From: CAYXVF01 sp964468125
GTDB taxonomy: Bacteria; Myxococcota; XYA12-FULL-58-9; CAYXVF01
Assembly: GCA_964468125.1 (NCBI GenBank)
Contig: CAYXVF010000014.1
Coordinates: forward strand, 1-64,000
DNA length: 64,000 nucleotides
Reading direction: 5' to 3'
Every line of letters starts with the position of its first letter. Positions within the stretch are counted from its first letter, which is position 1. Shown piece by piece: positions 7,872-17,438 of this stretch. Below the pieces are notes generated by a model, which worked only from the letters and a program-made list of their open reading frames with translations, did not search any database and was not told where the DNA came from. Both the position numbers and the translations under genes were made by a program.

Positions 7872-9698
7872 TCAGGTCTTCAGCTTCTCTACGACGTTCT
7901 TCAAGAGTGACATGGTTCGCTGCAAGGGACCATGACTCGCCGCGAGCGCTGCTGCGTCCCGTCGTTCGATCGCTGCCCGCGCTTCTTTGATCGATGCCTC
8001 GGCTTTTCTCAGTGCCTCGACCCCGAAATCCGTACCCGCGATGATCGGCCGGGCCTCGGGAAGGAAGCGATCGATTTCACGAAGTACGCGCTCGACCTCG
8101 ACCTTTTCGGACTCGAACGCTTCGCTCGCTTCCGCGGACGCCACCGTGTCTTTGTTTTCGGAGATCATCTCCCGAATCTCATCTTCGGTTAGGCCACTCG
8201 AAGCGGTAACTTCGATCGCTTGCTCGCGTCCCGTCTCCGCATCCTTCGCGGACACACTCACGATGCCATCAGCGGAAATATTGAAGCTCACTTCGATCTT
8301 CACCACACCGCGCGGCGCCTCACGGAGCTGGTCCAAAACAAACTCACCGAGGAGCTCGTTCTCCGTAGCCTGGGGCGAGTCGCCTTGCATGACCATGATC
8401 CGCACCTGGGTCTGATTGTCGCGGACCGTGGTGAACATCTTCTGGGCGGAGGTTGGAATCGTCGTGTCCTTTTCGATGATCACATCGACCAATCCGCCAG
8501 CCACCATGATCCCCAGGTTGTGCGGCGTCACATCGAGTAGAACGGTCTCCGTGTCGCCGGAGGTCAGCAGGAAACCCTGAATGGCTGCGCCGGACGCGAC
8601 GACCTCATCCGGGTGCACACCCTTCGACGGCGCCACGCCAAAATAGGCCTGCACCGCTTCCTGGACGCGTGGCATTCGGGTCATCCCGCCCACGAGGATC
8701 ACCGCTTCGATGTCGCTCGTGGCAAGCCCCGCACTCTCGAATGCGCGACCGCAGATTTCGAGGGAGCGCTGGATCAGGTCTTCGACGAGCTCGTTGAGCT
8801 TGTTGCGGCTGAGACGTTTCTGGAGGTGGAGCGCTTGGCCATTGGGTGGCGAATAAATGAAGGGCAGGTTGATGTCGGTCTCGCCGACGGTGCTCAGGTC
8901 CATCTTTGACTTCTCCGCCGCATCCCGTAGGCGCTGGAGCGCCATCTTCTCCTGACGCAGATCGACCCCGTGCTCCGCTTTGAACTCCGCGGCGAGCCAA
9001 TCGATGATCCGCTCGTCGAAGTCCTCGCCCCCGAGGAACGTATCGCCAGCGGTGGCGAGAACCTCGAAGACGCCGTCGCCGATCTCCAGGAGTGAGATAT
9101 CAAAGGTGCCCCCGCCGAGATCATAGATGGCCACACGCTGCTCCATGCCCTTGCCAAACCCGTAGGCAAGCGCCGCGGCGGTCGGCTCGTTGATGATCCG
9201 GAGAACATCGAGGCCAGCGATGCGCCCGGCGTCCTTCGTCGCCTGGCGCTGATTGTCGTTGAAGTAGGCTGGAACGGTGACCACGGCCTGCTCGATCTTC
9301 TCGCCGAGCTGCTGTTCGGCGATCAGACGCATCTCCTGGAGCACCATCGAGGAGACTTCTGGGATCGCGTAGACATTGTCGCCGAGGTAGATGCGAACGT
9401 CTTGGTGCGGACCGGAAACGCACTTATAGGGCACCAGGTCGACCATCTTCTGGACGTCGCTCGAATCCCAACGCCGACCGATCAGGCGCTTGGACCCGTA
9501 GATCGTATTGTCCGGATTCGTGATCGCTTGCCGCTTCGCGAGGTGACCGACGAGGCGTTTTCCGCTTTCCGAGACCGCGACGATCGAGGGAATCGTACGC
9601 TGCCCCGTGCGACTCGCGAGCACTCGAGACTCATCATTTTCGACGACTGCGACGCACGAGTTAGTCGTTCCGAGATCGATACCAATGACTTTGACCAT
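7872..9698 (-). CDS. dnaK: Hsp70 chaperone DnaK (paralogue-like)
   Basis: 608 residues. The ATPase domain shows GIDLGTTNSCVAVVEND at the N-terminus, then IINEPTAAALAYG, IYDLGGGTFDISLLEIGDG and VILVGGMTRMPRVQEAV. The substrate-binding part is present (LLDVTPHNLGIMVAGG; FNISADGIVSVSAKDAETG), followed by a short helical lid. It ends EKLKT, without the acidic tail usual in the main bacterial DnaK (about 638 residues), and the variable parts are divergent. Its neighbours are a non-standard J-domain protein and an adaptor-like TPR protein rather than grpE and dnaJ, so it is probably an accessory DnaK with dedicated partners. Confidence 0.93.
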   Translation of the reverse strand: MVKVIGIDLGTTNSCVAVVENDESRVLASRTGQRTIPSIVAVSESGKRLVGHLAKRQAITNPDNTIYGSKRLIGRRWDSSDVQKMVDLVPYKCVSGPHQDVRIYLGDNVYAIPEVSSMVLQEMRLIAEQQLGEKIEQAVVTVPAYFNDNQRQATKDAGRIAGLDVLRIINEPTAAALAYGFGKGMEQRVAIYDLGGGTFDISLLEIGDGVFEVLATAGDTFLGGEDFDERIIDWLAAEFKAEHGVDLRQEKMALQRLRDAAEKSKMDLSTVGETDINLPFIYSPPNGQALHLQKRLSRNKLNELVEDLIQRSLEICGRAFESAGLATSDIEAVILVGGMTRMPRVQEAVQAYFGVAPSKGVHPDEVVASGAAIQGFLLTSGDTETVLLDVTPHNLGIMVAGGLVDVIIEKDTTIPTSAQKMFTTVRDNQTQVRIMVMQGDSPQATENELLGEFVLDQLREAPRGVVKIEVSFNISADGIVSVSAKDAETGREQAIEVTASSGLTEDEIREMISENKDTVASAEASEAFESEKVEVERVLREIDRFLPEARPIIAGTDFGVEALRKAEASIKEARAAIERRDAAALAASHGPLQRTMSLLKNVVEKLKT

Positions 9699-9740
9699 GG
9701 TGGCTCCGAAAACGCGAGATCGGCACGGCGCACGGCGCCT

Positions 9741-11180
9741 TTAGCCCAAGACTCGCGCCACCAATTTCTTAACACGGGGGTCGAGAGGCTCCAAGGCCCG
9801 CGCCCGCTCGACGTAGGGGCGCGCTTTCGACTTTTCTCCGTTCTCGAGCAGCGCCAAAGACGCGGTCACGAGGATATCCGTCCGCTCGCCCCCCGCCGAG
9901 AGCGCGCGCTCGGCGTAGCGCCACGCGCGGGTACCGTCGTGCATGTCGAGGTAACACTCAGCCGCCCGCAGCGCGTAACGCGAATTGGAGGGGACCAGGT
10001 CGGAGGCGCTCGCCCAATCGTCGGCGGCTCCCGCGACGTCCCCAAAAGTCTCCTTCTTCTTGGCGTCAGAGACCCGCTTGGTTGCCCGCAGGGTGGACGC
10101 CTGTGCGGAGGCCTCGTCGTAGCGCAGCTTGTACTCAGGATTGTCCGGCTCGTGCGCGAGCGCCAACTTGAAGCTCGCCTCCGCCCCGATCGCATCGCCG
10201 TCGCGCAGCTGCTGGAGCCCATCCGCGTAAAACCCGGCGGCTTTTCCGCTGGTCCCCCCGCCACCGGCGGATCGGCGCAGACCACCGCGCTTCTTGCGCT
10301 GCTCCATGATCTGCTTGCGCCGCGCTTCGAGCCGTCGCTCCATCTCCGGGTCGATGGGCGATGAAGGGGCGGTGCGAGGCCGGGAATTTGGGCGCGAGGA
10401 TGCGCTGCGGGGCTCCGAGATCGATCGCGCGGGAGCCGGTGTGGGCGAGGGTGCCGAAGTCGGAGCAGCGCTGAGTCCCGGGACGAAGCTATAGGGCGGC
10501 GCCGACGGCGCCGGGTGCTTCTCGCTGTATTCCTTCTTCTTCTTCGGGTGTGAGAGCGTGTCGTAGGCGACCTTTAGCCCGGTGAAGACCCGTTCCAGGC
10601 GCTGTTTGTAGGGTCCGAGCTCTTTGCCGAAGAAACGGTCCGGGTGAAATTTCTTCGAGAGGGCGAAGAAGGATTTCTTCACGACAGAGCGCGAAGGATC
10701 GCCCGAAAGATTCAGCGCGTGCCAATGCCCCTCTCGCAAACGGACTTCGAGCTCTAGAATGCAGGCGAGTGTGGCGCGGTCGAGCCCGAGCGGCGCGAAG
10801 TCCACGCCGTTGAGCTCCTCTTTGATCTCCGCTCGGAGGGGAAAATCCGGTTCTTTCGCGGCGGGAGCGGTCGGCTTCGCTGACGTCGTCGCCGTGTTGG
10901 CTTCCTCGACAGCCGCGGGCGCAGGGTGCGGTGCGGGCGCAGGGTGCGGTGCGGGCGGAGGGTGCGGTGCGGGCGGAGGATTGCCGCTCCAATGCACCAC
11001 TCCCATGCGCTCGAGATGGTAAAGCGCCTGGGCGAGCTGCTCCGAGTTCTGCCCTACTAAGTGACAGAGGTCGTCCGCGCTGGTCACCCCGTCAATTCGG
11101 GACAACAGAAAGCCATCGCTCGCGGTGAGCGCGAGCTGGGCAAAGTTGACCCCCGACACGAGACGAGGTGGCGTCGCCAT
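9741..11180 (-). CDS. J-domain co-chaperone with N-terminal SRIDG adaptor domain and TPR tail
   Basis: 479 residues from ATG 11180; an in-frame GTG at 11198 preceded by GGAAAG is an alternative start. Residues 10-63 (GFLLSRIDGVTSADDL, then LERMGVVHW) form the small domain shared with the protein at 6449-7867. A Pro/Ala/His linker (68-89) follows. The J domain lies at about 152-220 with HPD at 179-181, the motif that stimulates Hsp70 ATPase. The C-terminal half has TPR-like helices (EASFKLALAHEPDNPEYKLR; VERARALEPLDPRV). It lacks the Gly/Phe and zinc regions of DnaJ. It is encoded just upstream of dnaK, so it is the likely partner of that DnaK. Confidence 0.8.
   Translation of the reverse strand: MATPPRLVSGVNFAQLALTASDGFLLSRIDGVTSADDLCHLVGQNSEQLAQALYHLERMGVVHWSGNPPPAPHPPPAPHPAPAPHPAPAAVEEANTATTSAKPTAPAAKEPDFPLRAEIKEELNGVDFAPLGLDRATLACILELEVRLREGHWHALNLSGDPSRSVVKKSFFALSKKFHPDRFFGKELGPYKQRLERVFTGLKVAYDTLSHPKKKKEYSEKHPAPSAPPYSFVPGLSAAPTSAPSPTPAPARSISEPRSASSRPNSRPRTAPSSPIDPEMERRLEARRKQIMEQRKKRGGLRRSAGGGGTSGKAAGFYADGLQQLRDGDAIGAEASFKLALAHEPDNPEYKLRYDEASAQASTLRATKRVSDAKKKETFGDVAGAADDWASASDLVPSNSRYALRAAECYLDMHDGTRAWRYAERALSAGGERTDILVTASLALLENGEKSKARPYVERARALEPLDPRVKKLVARVLG
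10921..10974. repeat. 18-bp coding tandem repeat (3 units)
   Basis: Three units of an 18-bp sequence at 10921, 10939 and 10957; the third differs at one base. They encode the Pro-Ala-Pro-His linker of the J-domain protein. Length change here would keep the frame. Confidence 0.8.
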
Positions 11181-11356
11181 GAGGTCGGAATCCGTCACTG
11201 TCTTTCCATTATGCCTGGAATCACGCGTACCCGGGCAAGATGTGACGGCTCTTTCGAAGATATTCGTCTCTGCTATGGCCACATTTCATTAGACGGAACA
11301 CTCCGAGGCTCACCTGAATTGCTCGTTCAGCGAGCGCCTGATACACGCCGGGAGTC

Positions 11357-11719
11357 ATGACCGAGATTCGAGGCTGGGTACACATCCGGGGGCTGACGAT
11401 CGGCAATGCGAGCGTCGGGATCTATCCCCGCGAGCAACGCGCCCGCCAGCCGATCCGGGTCGATGTGAGCCTGTGTGTGACGATGACTGAGGCGGTCGAG
11501 CACGAACGCATCAAAGGAACCGTCGATTATGACGACGTAGCGAGCCTCGTGCGAGAAACGACCCTCTCGCGCCATTACCCGCTGATCGAGTCGCTGGCCC
11601 ACATTCTCGCTGCTCAGTGCCTCGCGCGATTCGACGCCCATGAGGTCCGGGTCGAGCTCCACAAACCGGACGCCCTCCCCGACGCCACCGCATCGGTCGA
11701 AATCAGCCTCACGCGCTGA
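11357..11719 (+). CDS. folB: Dihydroneopterin aldolase family protein (FolB)
   Basis: 120 residues, the usual size for FolB, which converts 7,8-dihydroneopterin to the hydroxymethyl pterin in folate synthesis. The family pattern is visible: IRGLTIGNASVGIYPREQ, VDVSLCVTM, TVDYDDVASLVRE and PLIESLAHILAAQCL with the conserved Glu (IESLA), ending in VRVELHKPDAL. The start follows CCGGGAG. It is divergent from the J-domain gene; no other folate gene is adjacent. A related epimerase role cannot be excluded. Confidence 0.85.
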   Translation: MTEIRGWVHIRGLTIGNASVGIYPREQRARQPIRVDVSLCVTMTEAVEHERIKGTVDYDDVASLVRETTLSRHYPLIESLAHILAAQCLARFDAHEVRVELHKPDALPDATASVEISLTR

Positions 11720-11770
11720 CGCTCAGGCGGTTTGTTTTCCATCGACCCGCTTTGGAGCTACGATTCGCCC

Positions 11771-13375
11771 GTGATTCCAATTCTCTGCTCCGTCCTGATC
11801 GGTCTCCCCGGTTGGGCCAGCGACATCGACGTACGACCCAAGAAGGTCAAAACCCTCGCTGTGCAGGGCGACGACGCCCCCGAGTCGCTCCTTCTGATGC
11901 CTGCTCGACGCTTCAGCTCGGTCACCCTCGAAGGCCCGGGACGTGTGGCTTTCGACCTCTACGGACTGACGATCTCGAAACGCGAGCGAACCCTCGGTCC
12001 TGGCTCCGTGATGATCAAACGCGGCCGCTCGGTGGTGGAAAACGTGAAACTGAGCGGCAACGCCACCCCATGGAAGGTGTCCAAACGCCGGAATTGGGTG
12101 CTCACCTCTGTTCAAACGGTGGAGGTGGACCTCGAGGAGGGTAAGAACGCATTCTCCTTCAAACCCGACCGTGCAGCCCGCGGTGGCTTCTTCCTGCTCG
12201 TTCGCCGACTCGCAGAAGAATCTGCAGCCCCCCCTCCCGCGCTGCCTCCGCCGCCGGAACCGCCACTCGAAGAGCAGCCCGAAATAGGGAGCGAGCTCGA
12301 GCCCGCTTTGGTTGCGGGCGTCGATGCGCAGGCGGTCGAGGCGACGGAGCCGGGATTTGAGATCGTCGAGCCCAAACCTGCCACTCAGACGATTCGCTCG
12401 CCCGACGGCGACGGGTTGTTCCTGCAGCTCGGTGCCGCGGACGGCCTCAACCTGGTGGCCCGGGGGACCGGCGTCCTGGTTTTCGACTTCCATGCGCACC
12501 GAAACGCCTCCAAGCCCGCCACCCTAGAGCCCGCGGTTCTGGCGGTGCTCCTCGACGACGTCCTGGTCGACACGCTCAAAGTCGATGCGCAGGCGAGTGC
12601 CCAGTATTCCATCGCAGGAGCGGCATACGATCTCTCCGAGCGGGCGCAGTTTCAGGTGACCATTCCGGCCGGTAGTCACCGGGTCACCATCGCGCTCTCG
12701 GACACGGCCCTCGACGGTGGCTCGATCCGCGCGCGCTTCGAGGCGACGGATGTCGAGTCTCTCTCTGAGGAGGAGCCTTTCGTGCCGCCGGAGCCACCTC
12801 CGATGGTCGAAATCCGCGAACGTCCCGAGGACGAGCCTCCGGACCCGACTTGGGTCGGGCTGACCCTCGCCGGCGGCACCGCGCTGGGCAACAGCAGCGG
12901 CCAGCTCGGCTACGCGGGCCTCCTGGATTTCTTCGTGCTTCCATCGGACTTCGGGCGGGTCGTCGGCTTGGGCATCACGAGCGGCTTCACCTCGGTCGCG
13001 ACCCGAGAGACCGTCAACGATCCTCGCACGGCGAGCGGGTCCAACCTCGTCCTGTTCTCCGAGCAGGCGATTCCGGTGCTGTTGGACTTGAGGCTCGCCT
13101 TGGATCTCGGAGACTTCGCGCTCCAGGCGGGGGCCGGCGGCGGCGGAATCGTCTCCTGGGCGGAAACGGAAGCACTCGGCAGTCGCGCCGAGACCGGCAC
13201 GGATTTCATTCTGGCGCTGGGAGGGCATCTATCGCTGATGACCCGGGTGGGCGCGGGGTGGCTCACGTTGCGAGGACAGCTCACCCTGACCGAGCCGACC
13301 GAAGTCGCCAATCTTCGCGATTTCGATCCGGGGTCGTTGAGTGTCACCCTCGGCTACACGTTCAGCAGCTACTGA
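11771..13375 (+). CDS. Exported protein with Pro-rich linkers and predicted C-terminal outer-membrane barrel
   Basis: About 534 residues from GTG 11771, chosen because it begins a signal peptide (VIPILCSVLIGLPGWAS); a TTG at 11732 would leave the leader internal. The N-terminal beta-rich region (about 20-150) and a second one (about 215-330) are separated by Pro/Glu-rich linkers. From about residue 360 alternating amphipathic strands (TWVGLTLAGGTALGNSSG; LSVTLGYTFSSY) end in an aromatic residue, as in outer-membrane barrels. No enzyme motif and no named family were recognised. The 3' end overlaps the convergent P-loop gene by 7 bp. Confidence 0.65.
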   Translation: MIPILCSVLIGLPGWASDIDVRPKKVKTLAVQGDDAPESLLLMPARRFSSVTLEGPGRVAFDLYGLTISKRERTLGPGSVMIKRGRSVVENVKLSGNATPWKVSKRRNWVLTSVQTVEVDLEEGKNAFSFKPDRAARGGFFLLVRRLAEESAAPPPALPPPPEPPLEEQPEIGSELEPALVAGVDAQAVEATEPGFEIVEPKPATQTIRSPDGDGLFLQLGAADGLNLVARGTGVLVFDFHAHRNASKPATLEPAVLAVLLDDVLVDTLKVDAQASAQYSIAGAAYDLSERAQFQVTIPAGSHRVTIALSDTALDGGSIRARFEATDVESLSEEEPFVPPEPPPMVEIRERPEDEPPDPTWVGLTLAGGTALGNSSGQLGYAGLLDFFVLPSDFGRVVGLGITSGFTSVATRETVNDPRTASGSNLVLFSEQAIPVLLDLRLALDLGDFALQAGAGGGGIVSWAETEALGSRAETGTDFILALGGHLSLMTRVGAGWLTLRGQLTLTEPTEVANLRDFDPGSLSVTLGYTFSSY

Positions 13376-13953
13376 GCCCCATTCATGTGATGGTTGAAGA
13401 GTCCCAAGAGGGTCGTCAGGCCTTCTCGAACCTTTGCAAGGAAGCTCGCCTGATGCGGCACGTGATGAAAATTTGGGTGCTGTGACCAGAGCTCGTGGAG
13501 CTTGCGGTCGAGCTCACGCGCTCTTGCCACCGACTCTATCCGCATCGGGTTGCCGCCTTCGATGACCTCGAGGTCTCCAACCGCCGCGCTCTCGAAGAAC
13601 ACGACCGCCTCGTAACGCCCGAGCTCCCGACGGACAGAGCTCCCCATCGCCTCGAAGAAGCCATCCGGGCCGTGTGGCCAGTAAGCCGCGCCGTCAACCG
13701 AACCTCGGTCGCAGAGCAACACGCGGCCAGGAAAGCGGGCGCGGTAGATATCCTCCAGATTCCGTTGAACGTGGTAAATCGCGCGCTGGGTCGCTTCGCG
13801 GATCTCGTGGTCGGTGCTGCGCGGAAACCCACCGGAGAAGAGCATCGTCGCCGATTCGGGGACGATGGCAACCCGTTCGCCGAGCTCGCGCCGAAACAAA
13901 TCGGCGGCGGTCGTCTTGCCTCCGCCCGGCCCGCCCGTGACCACGATGCGCAT
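13369..13953 (-). CDS. P-loop nucleotide-binding protein (AAA_28/NadR-kinase-like)
   Basis: 194 residues starting MRIVVTGGPGGGKTT, a Walker A motif. It also has IVPESATMLFSGGFP, AIYHVQRNLEDIYRA and RVLLCDRGSVDGAAYWP, a pattern I associate with the AAA_28 family of small ATP-binding proteins related to nucleoside/NadR-type kinases. The DRG is the likely metal/phosphate-binding Asp. It sits 3 bp downstream of the zinc-ribbon/TPR gene and is probably co-transcribed with it. Substrate is unknown. Confidence 0.75.
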   Translation of the reverse strand: MRIVVTGGPGGGKTTAADLFRRELGERVAIVPESATMLFSGGFPRSTDHEIREATQRAIYHVQRNLEDIYRARFPGRVLLCDRGSVDGAAYWPHGPDGFFEAMGSSVRRELGRYEAVVFFESAAVGDLEVIEGGNPMRIESVARARELDRKLHELWSQHPNFHHVPHQASFLAKVREGLTTLLGLFNHHMNGAQ

Positions 13954-13956
13954 GGC

Positions 13957-15909
13957 TCAACGGGTGCTGTAGTTCGCGATGATTTGGCGAACTGCGTCGG
14001 CGTCATGGTGAGTTGGAGACAGCTCTACGAACTTCTTGTAGGCCGCGATGGCGGACCGTGGCTGTCCGAGCTTCATATAGGACACGCCGAGACTGCGATA
14101 TGCGACGCCATTGCGCGGATTGAGCTCGATCGAATCCTTCAAGGTGTCGATCGCGAGCGCCACCTTCTCCTGTTTGAGCAGCTGATTTGCTTTGAGGTAG
14201 AGCTGATTGGCTTTCGCCACGTCGCGGCTGGAAACCGATACCGTCGTCTCCGGAGACTTGGGCGTCGGCTTTGCGACCGGGCGTGTCGGCAGGGGTTTCG
14301 CTGCGGTCTTCGGCTTCGCGGCGCGGGTGGCGAGAGGCCTGGGCTCGGGCACGCTCTCCGACGGGGTCTCGATCGCCGCTTCCGGCGACGCATCTGGCGA
14401 CAAGTCCGTTAACGTGTCCGCGAGCGGCTCGGCGGGCTGCGCGTCGACGGCTTCGCCTCCCGCGACCCGATCGCTCCCCTCCTCGACCCCGTCCTCCGAC
14501 GTTTCCTCTCCGGAAAGCGCCACATCGTCAACCGGCTCTTCTTCCGGTGCGGCCGGCTCAGGTGCGGCCGGCTCGTCCTCCGTCGCCACGGGTTCGGCGG
14601 CATCGGCCATCGCTTCGGGCTCTGCAGAGGAGACGATAGCGTTCTCATTCACGTCGCCCATGAAGTAGACGGCGAGCCCGAAGACCGCGATGAGCGAAGC
14701 AGCGATCGCCAGCATCTTCCAGGGCGAGCCCCCCTGCACTTCCTGCTCGTCGAAATCGTCTTCTTCCTGTGTGTCAACGCGCGTCGACGGACCGGGCGGA
14801 GCTGCAGGTACGGGCTGTGCGGACGGCGCGACGGCCTGAGACATCGGCGGGGGCGTTGCGCTAAAGGCGGGCGTCGCGTGTGCACCGCTCAGTGGCGGCT
14901 CCGGATAATAGCTCGCGGAGGGTGCCGCCGCGGCGACGGGCGCGGTCGGAACCGGCGCGGGGGTTGCGGCTTCGACCTCGGGAGTAAGTGCCGCGGGCGG
15001 GACGACGGGCGGCGACCAGCGCGGATGCCCAGCCTCAACGGTGAAGAGAATCGCCTCCGGGACCATGTTCTTCAGCGAGTCGCGGCGCACCGGCTTTGCG
15101 TTGCGCAGGCGCTGACGCAGGTCGGGCTCGGCGGGAGGGGGCGGAGGAGGCGTTCGATCCCGTGCATGGATCTCGACCACTTCCGTGCCGCGGAGCCGCG
15201 CCGCCGGCTTCTTCGCATCGAGGCCGCCCAGGACTGCCGGCGCGCCTTCCGGTGAAACCGCTGGAACCGCCACCGGGGTCGAGACGCTCTCTGGGACCGA
15301 TGTCGGCTCCAATTCCGGTTCCGGTGCGGGTTCGGGAGCAGCTGCAGGCGCCGTCGGCGGCGCGGAGTCGACGGCTGTTGGCTCCGAGTCGTCGGGCTTC
15401 GGCGCACTGGGGAACAGGTTCGTCGAACCCACGGGGATGGGAGCGAGAATCTGCGGATCCGTGAGAGCGGTGACTTCTTCCGGTGCCGGCGCCACCGGCC
15501 AGTCCGCCGGTGGCTCGTGGAGCTCCGGCTCGCGCCCCATCGGCGGCGCGATCCGCGCAGGCTCGGAGACCGAAGGCTCGGCGGGGCTCGGCGCAGGCAT
15601 CTCGGACCCGACCGGGAGCACCCGGGCGGCGGGCTCCCGCCACTGACTGTTCGTTTGGTCGAGGTCGATGGTACCGCGACTCTCCGGCGACTCGAGCTCG
15701 CTCTGGACCGGGGCTTCCGCCTCCGGGAGCTCGAGATTGGGCGCTTCGCCGGTTTCCGTTGCGTGCCCCTCGATGAGCTCGGTCGAGCCGTCCGGGTGGA
15801 TTCTCAGAAGCGCCATGCAATTTGAACATTGAACGTCGGCAGGTCCGGTCGAAAGCACCGAACCGGAAACGAATACGGGCTTCTTGCAACTCGGACAGGG
15901 GAGCAGCAT
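13957..15909 (-). CDS. Zinc-ribbon, single-pass membrane protein with C-terminal TPR domain
   Basis: About 650 residues from ATG 15909; an upstream in-frame GTG at 15939 is possible. The N-terminus MLLPCPSCKKPVF and later CSNCMALLRI form a CxxC/CxxC zinc ribbon like the MJ0042 type. A long Pro/Ala/Glu-rich cytoplasmic region precedes a transmembrane helix (WKMLAIAASLIAVFGLAVYF, about residue 410). After it come an acidic and then a basic linker and TPR repeats (KANQLLKQEKVALAIDTLKD; RSLGVSYMKLGQPRSAIAAY). The layout (zinc ribbon, disordered, membrane, periplasmic) parallels GltJ in this window. Its function is unknown; signalling or scaffold is inference. Confidence 0.72.
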   Translation of the reverse strand: MLLPCPSCKKPVFVSGSVLSTGPADVQCSNCMALLRIHPDGSTELIEGHATETGEAPNLELPEAEAPVQSELESPESRGTIDLDQTNSQWREPAARVLPVGSEMPAPSPAEPSVSEPARIAPPMGREPELHEPPADWPVAPAPEEVTALTDPQILAPIPVGSTNLFPSAPKPDDSEPTAVDSAPPTAPAAAPEPAPEPELEPTSVPESVSTPVAVPAVSPEGAPAVLGGLDAKKPAARLRGTEVVEIHARDRTPPPPPPAEPDLRQRLRNAKPVRRDSLKNMVPEAILFTVEAGHPRWSPPVVPPAALTPEVEAATPAPVPTAPVAAAAPSASYYPEPPLSGAHATPAFSATPPPMSQAVAPSAQPVPAAPPGPSTRVDTQEEDDFDEQEVQGGSPWKMLAIAASLIAVFGLAVYFMGDVNENAIVSSAEPEAMADAAEPVATEDEPAAPEPAAPEEEPVDDVALSGEETSEDGVEEGSDRVAGGEAVDAQPAEPLADTLTDLSPDASPEAAIETPSESVPEPRPLATRAAKPKTAAKPLPTRPVAKPTPKSPETTVSVSSRDVAKANQLYLKANQLLKQEKVALAIDTLKDSIELNPRNGVAYRSLGVSYMKLGQPRSAIAAYKKFVELSPTHHDADAVRQIIANYSTR

Positions 15910-16058
15910 TCCGTCGATCGACTCCGTGAAGCAGACCACGCCATCTTACCATCACCATCCCGAGCACGCCCAAACGGATCGCGGCGGTTTTACAATGAAC
16001 CCACAATTACCTACCTCAAGACGTAGTACGGGAGCGTACGCTCTGATAACTTTTCGCA

Positions 16059-17438
16059 GTGGCCACGATTCTCATCGCCGACGACGAGACGAACCTCCGG
16101 AAGGTCCTGAGCGCGATGCTTCGCAAAGATGGGCACATCCCGATCGCGGTGGCCAACGGCGAGGATGCAATCCGAGCGATGGCGGATGCGCCCGTCGACG
16201 TGGTGATATCCGACCTGAAGATGCCAGGGATGAGCGGCCTCGAGCTCCTGAGCGAGGTCAAGCGCCGCCAACCGGGAGTGCCGTTCATTCTCATTACCGC
16301 CCATGGGACCGTGGATACGGCGGTGACGGCGCTGAAGACGGGCGCTTTCGACTACGTCACGAAGCCCTTTGACCGCGCGGAGCTCCGCACCGCCGTTCAG
16401 AAAGCCGTGGCGACACGGGAGCGCCTCGCCAACCGCTTTCCGGACACCGGCGACCCACAAGGCCGTTTCCGAATCATCGGCGAATCGCCGAGCATGCGGG
16501 AGATTTTCAACATCATCGAGAAGGTCGCGGACACTCCTTCGACGGTGCTCATCACCGGTGAGTCCGGCACGGGCAAGGAGCTGGTGGCGACTGCACTGCA
16601 TGAGCAGAGCTCACGCGCCTCCGAGCCCTTCATCAAGGTGAACTGCGCGGCGATTCCAAAGGATCTCTTGGAGAGCGAGTTTTTCGGCTACGAGCAGGGG
16701 GCGTTCACCGGCGCGGTCAGCTCTAAGCCCGGACGCTTCGAGCTCGCCGACGGCGGCACGCTCCTGCTGGACGAGATCGCAGAGATCCCAATCGAAATGC
16801 AGGTCAAGCTCCTCCGCGCGATCCAGGAAAGCGAGTTCGAACGGGTCGGTGGCGTACGAACGATCAAGGTAGACGTGCGCGTGATCGCGGCCACCAATCG
16901 CGACCTGGCCGAGGAGATCAGCCGCGGAAGCTTTCGCGAAGACTTGTACTACCGTTTGAACGTTGTGCCGATCAGTTTGCCCGCCCTGCGCGAGCGCGCC
17001 GATGACATCCCGCTGCTGTGCGAGTTTTTTCTGGGCAAGTACGCCGAGCGCCTGAAACGGCCGGCGCGACAGGTGAGCGAATCCGCCCTGCGCGCGCTGC
17101 GCGCGTACGAATGGCCCGGCAACATTCGCGAATTGGAGAACGTGATCGAACGGGCCATGTTGTTCGCGGAGGGAGCGACGATCGAGCTGTCGGATCTGCC
17201 CGAGAGTTTTCGAGCGCAGGGCCCGGTGCACGACGTGGAGCCGGTGGACTTCGCTGAGCTTCAGGATTCATCGCTCAAAGACATCGTTCGACAACGCACC
17301 TCAAAACTGGAGCGTGAGCTGATCCAGGGAGCCCTCGAGCAAACCGGCGGAAACGTGACCCGTGCCGCGGAACGACTGCGCATTTCTCGCAAGGGATTGC
17401 AGAACAAGATGAAGGAGCTCGGCCTCCGTGAAGAGTAG
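16059..17438 (+). CDS. NtrC-family sigma-54-dependent response regulator
   Basis: 459 residues from GTG 16059. The receiver has the acidic pair at Asp8/Asp9 and phosphoacceptor Asp52 (VVISDLKMPG). The AAA+ domain has Walker A GESGTGKE (167-174), the sigma-54 contact loop GAFTGA (214-219) and Walker B LLLDEI. A Fis-type helix-turn-helix closes the protein (GGNVTRAAERLRISRKGLQN). It should activate sigma-54 promoters when phosphorylated. No histidine kinase gene is adjacent, so it is an orphan here. I did not find a convincing GG-N10-GC sigma-54 promoter in the neighbouring intergenic DNA. Confidence 0.93.
   Translation: MATILIADDETNLRKVLSAMLRKDGHIPIAVANGEDAIRAMADAPVDVVISDLKMPGMSGLELLSEVKRRQPGVPFILITAHGTVDTAVTALKTGAFDYVTKPFDRAELRTAVQKAVATRERLANRFPDTGDPQGRFRIIGESPSMREIFNIIEKVADTPSTVLITGESGTGKELVATALHEQSSRASEPFIKVNCAAIPKDLLESEFFGYEQGAFTGAVSSKPGRFELADGGTLLLDEIAEIPIEMQVKLLRAIQESEFERVGGVRTIKVDVRVIAATNRDLAEEISRGSFREDLYYRLNVVPISLPALRERADDIPLLCEFFLGKYAERLKRPARQVSESALRALRAYEWPGNIRELENVIERAMLFAEGATIELSDLPESFRAQGPVHDVEPVDFAELQDSSLKDIVRQRTSKLERELIQGALEQTGGNVTRAAERLRISRKGLQNKMKELGLREE

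Noticed and set aside
10921..10974. 18-bp repeats considered as a phase-variation locus
   Set aside because: The unit is a multiple of three, so change keeps the frame; it only alters a Pro/His linker.
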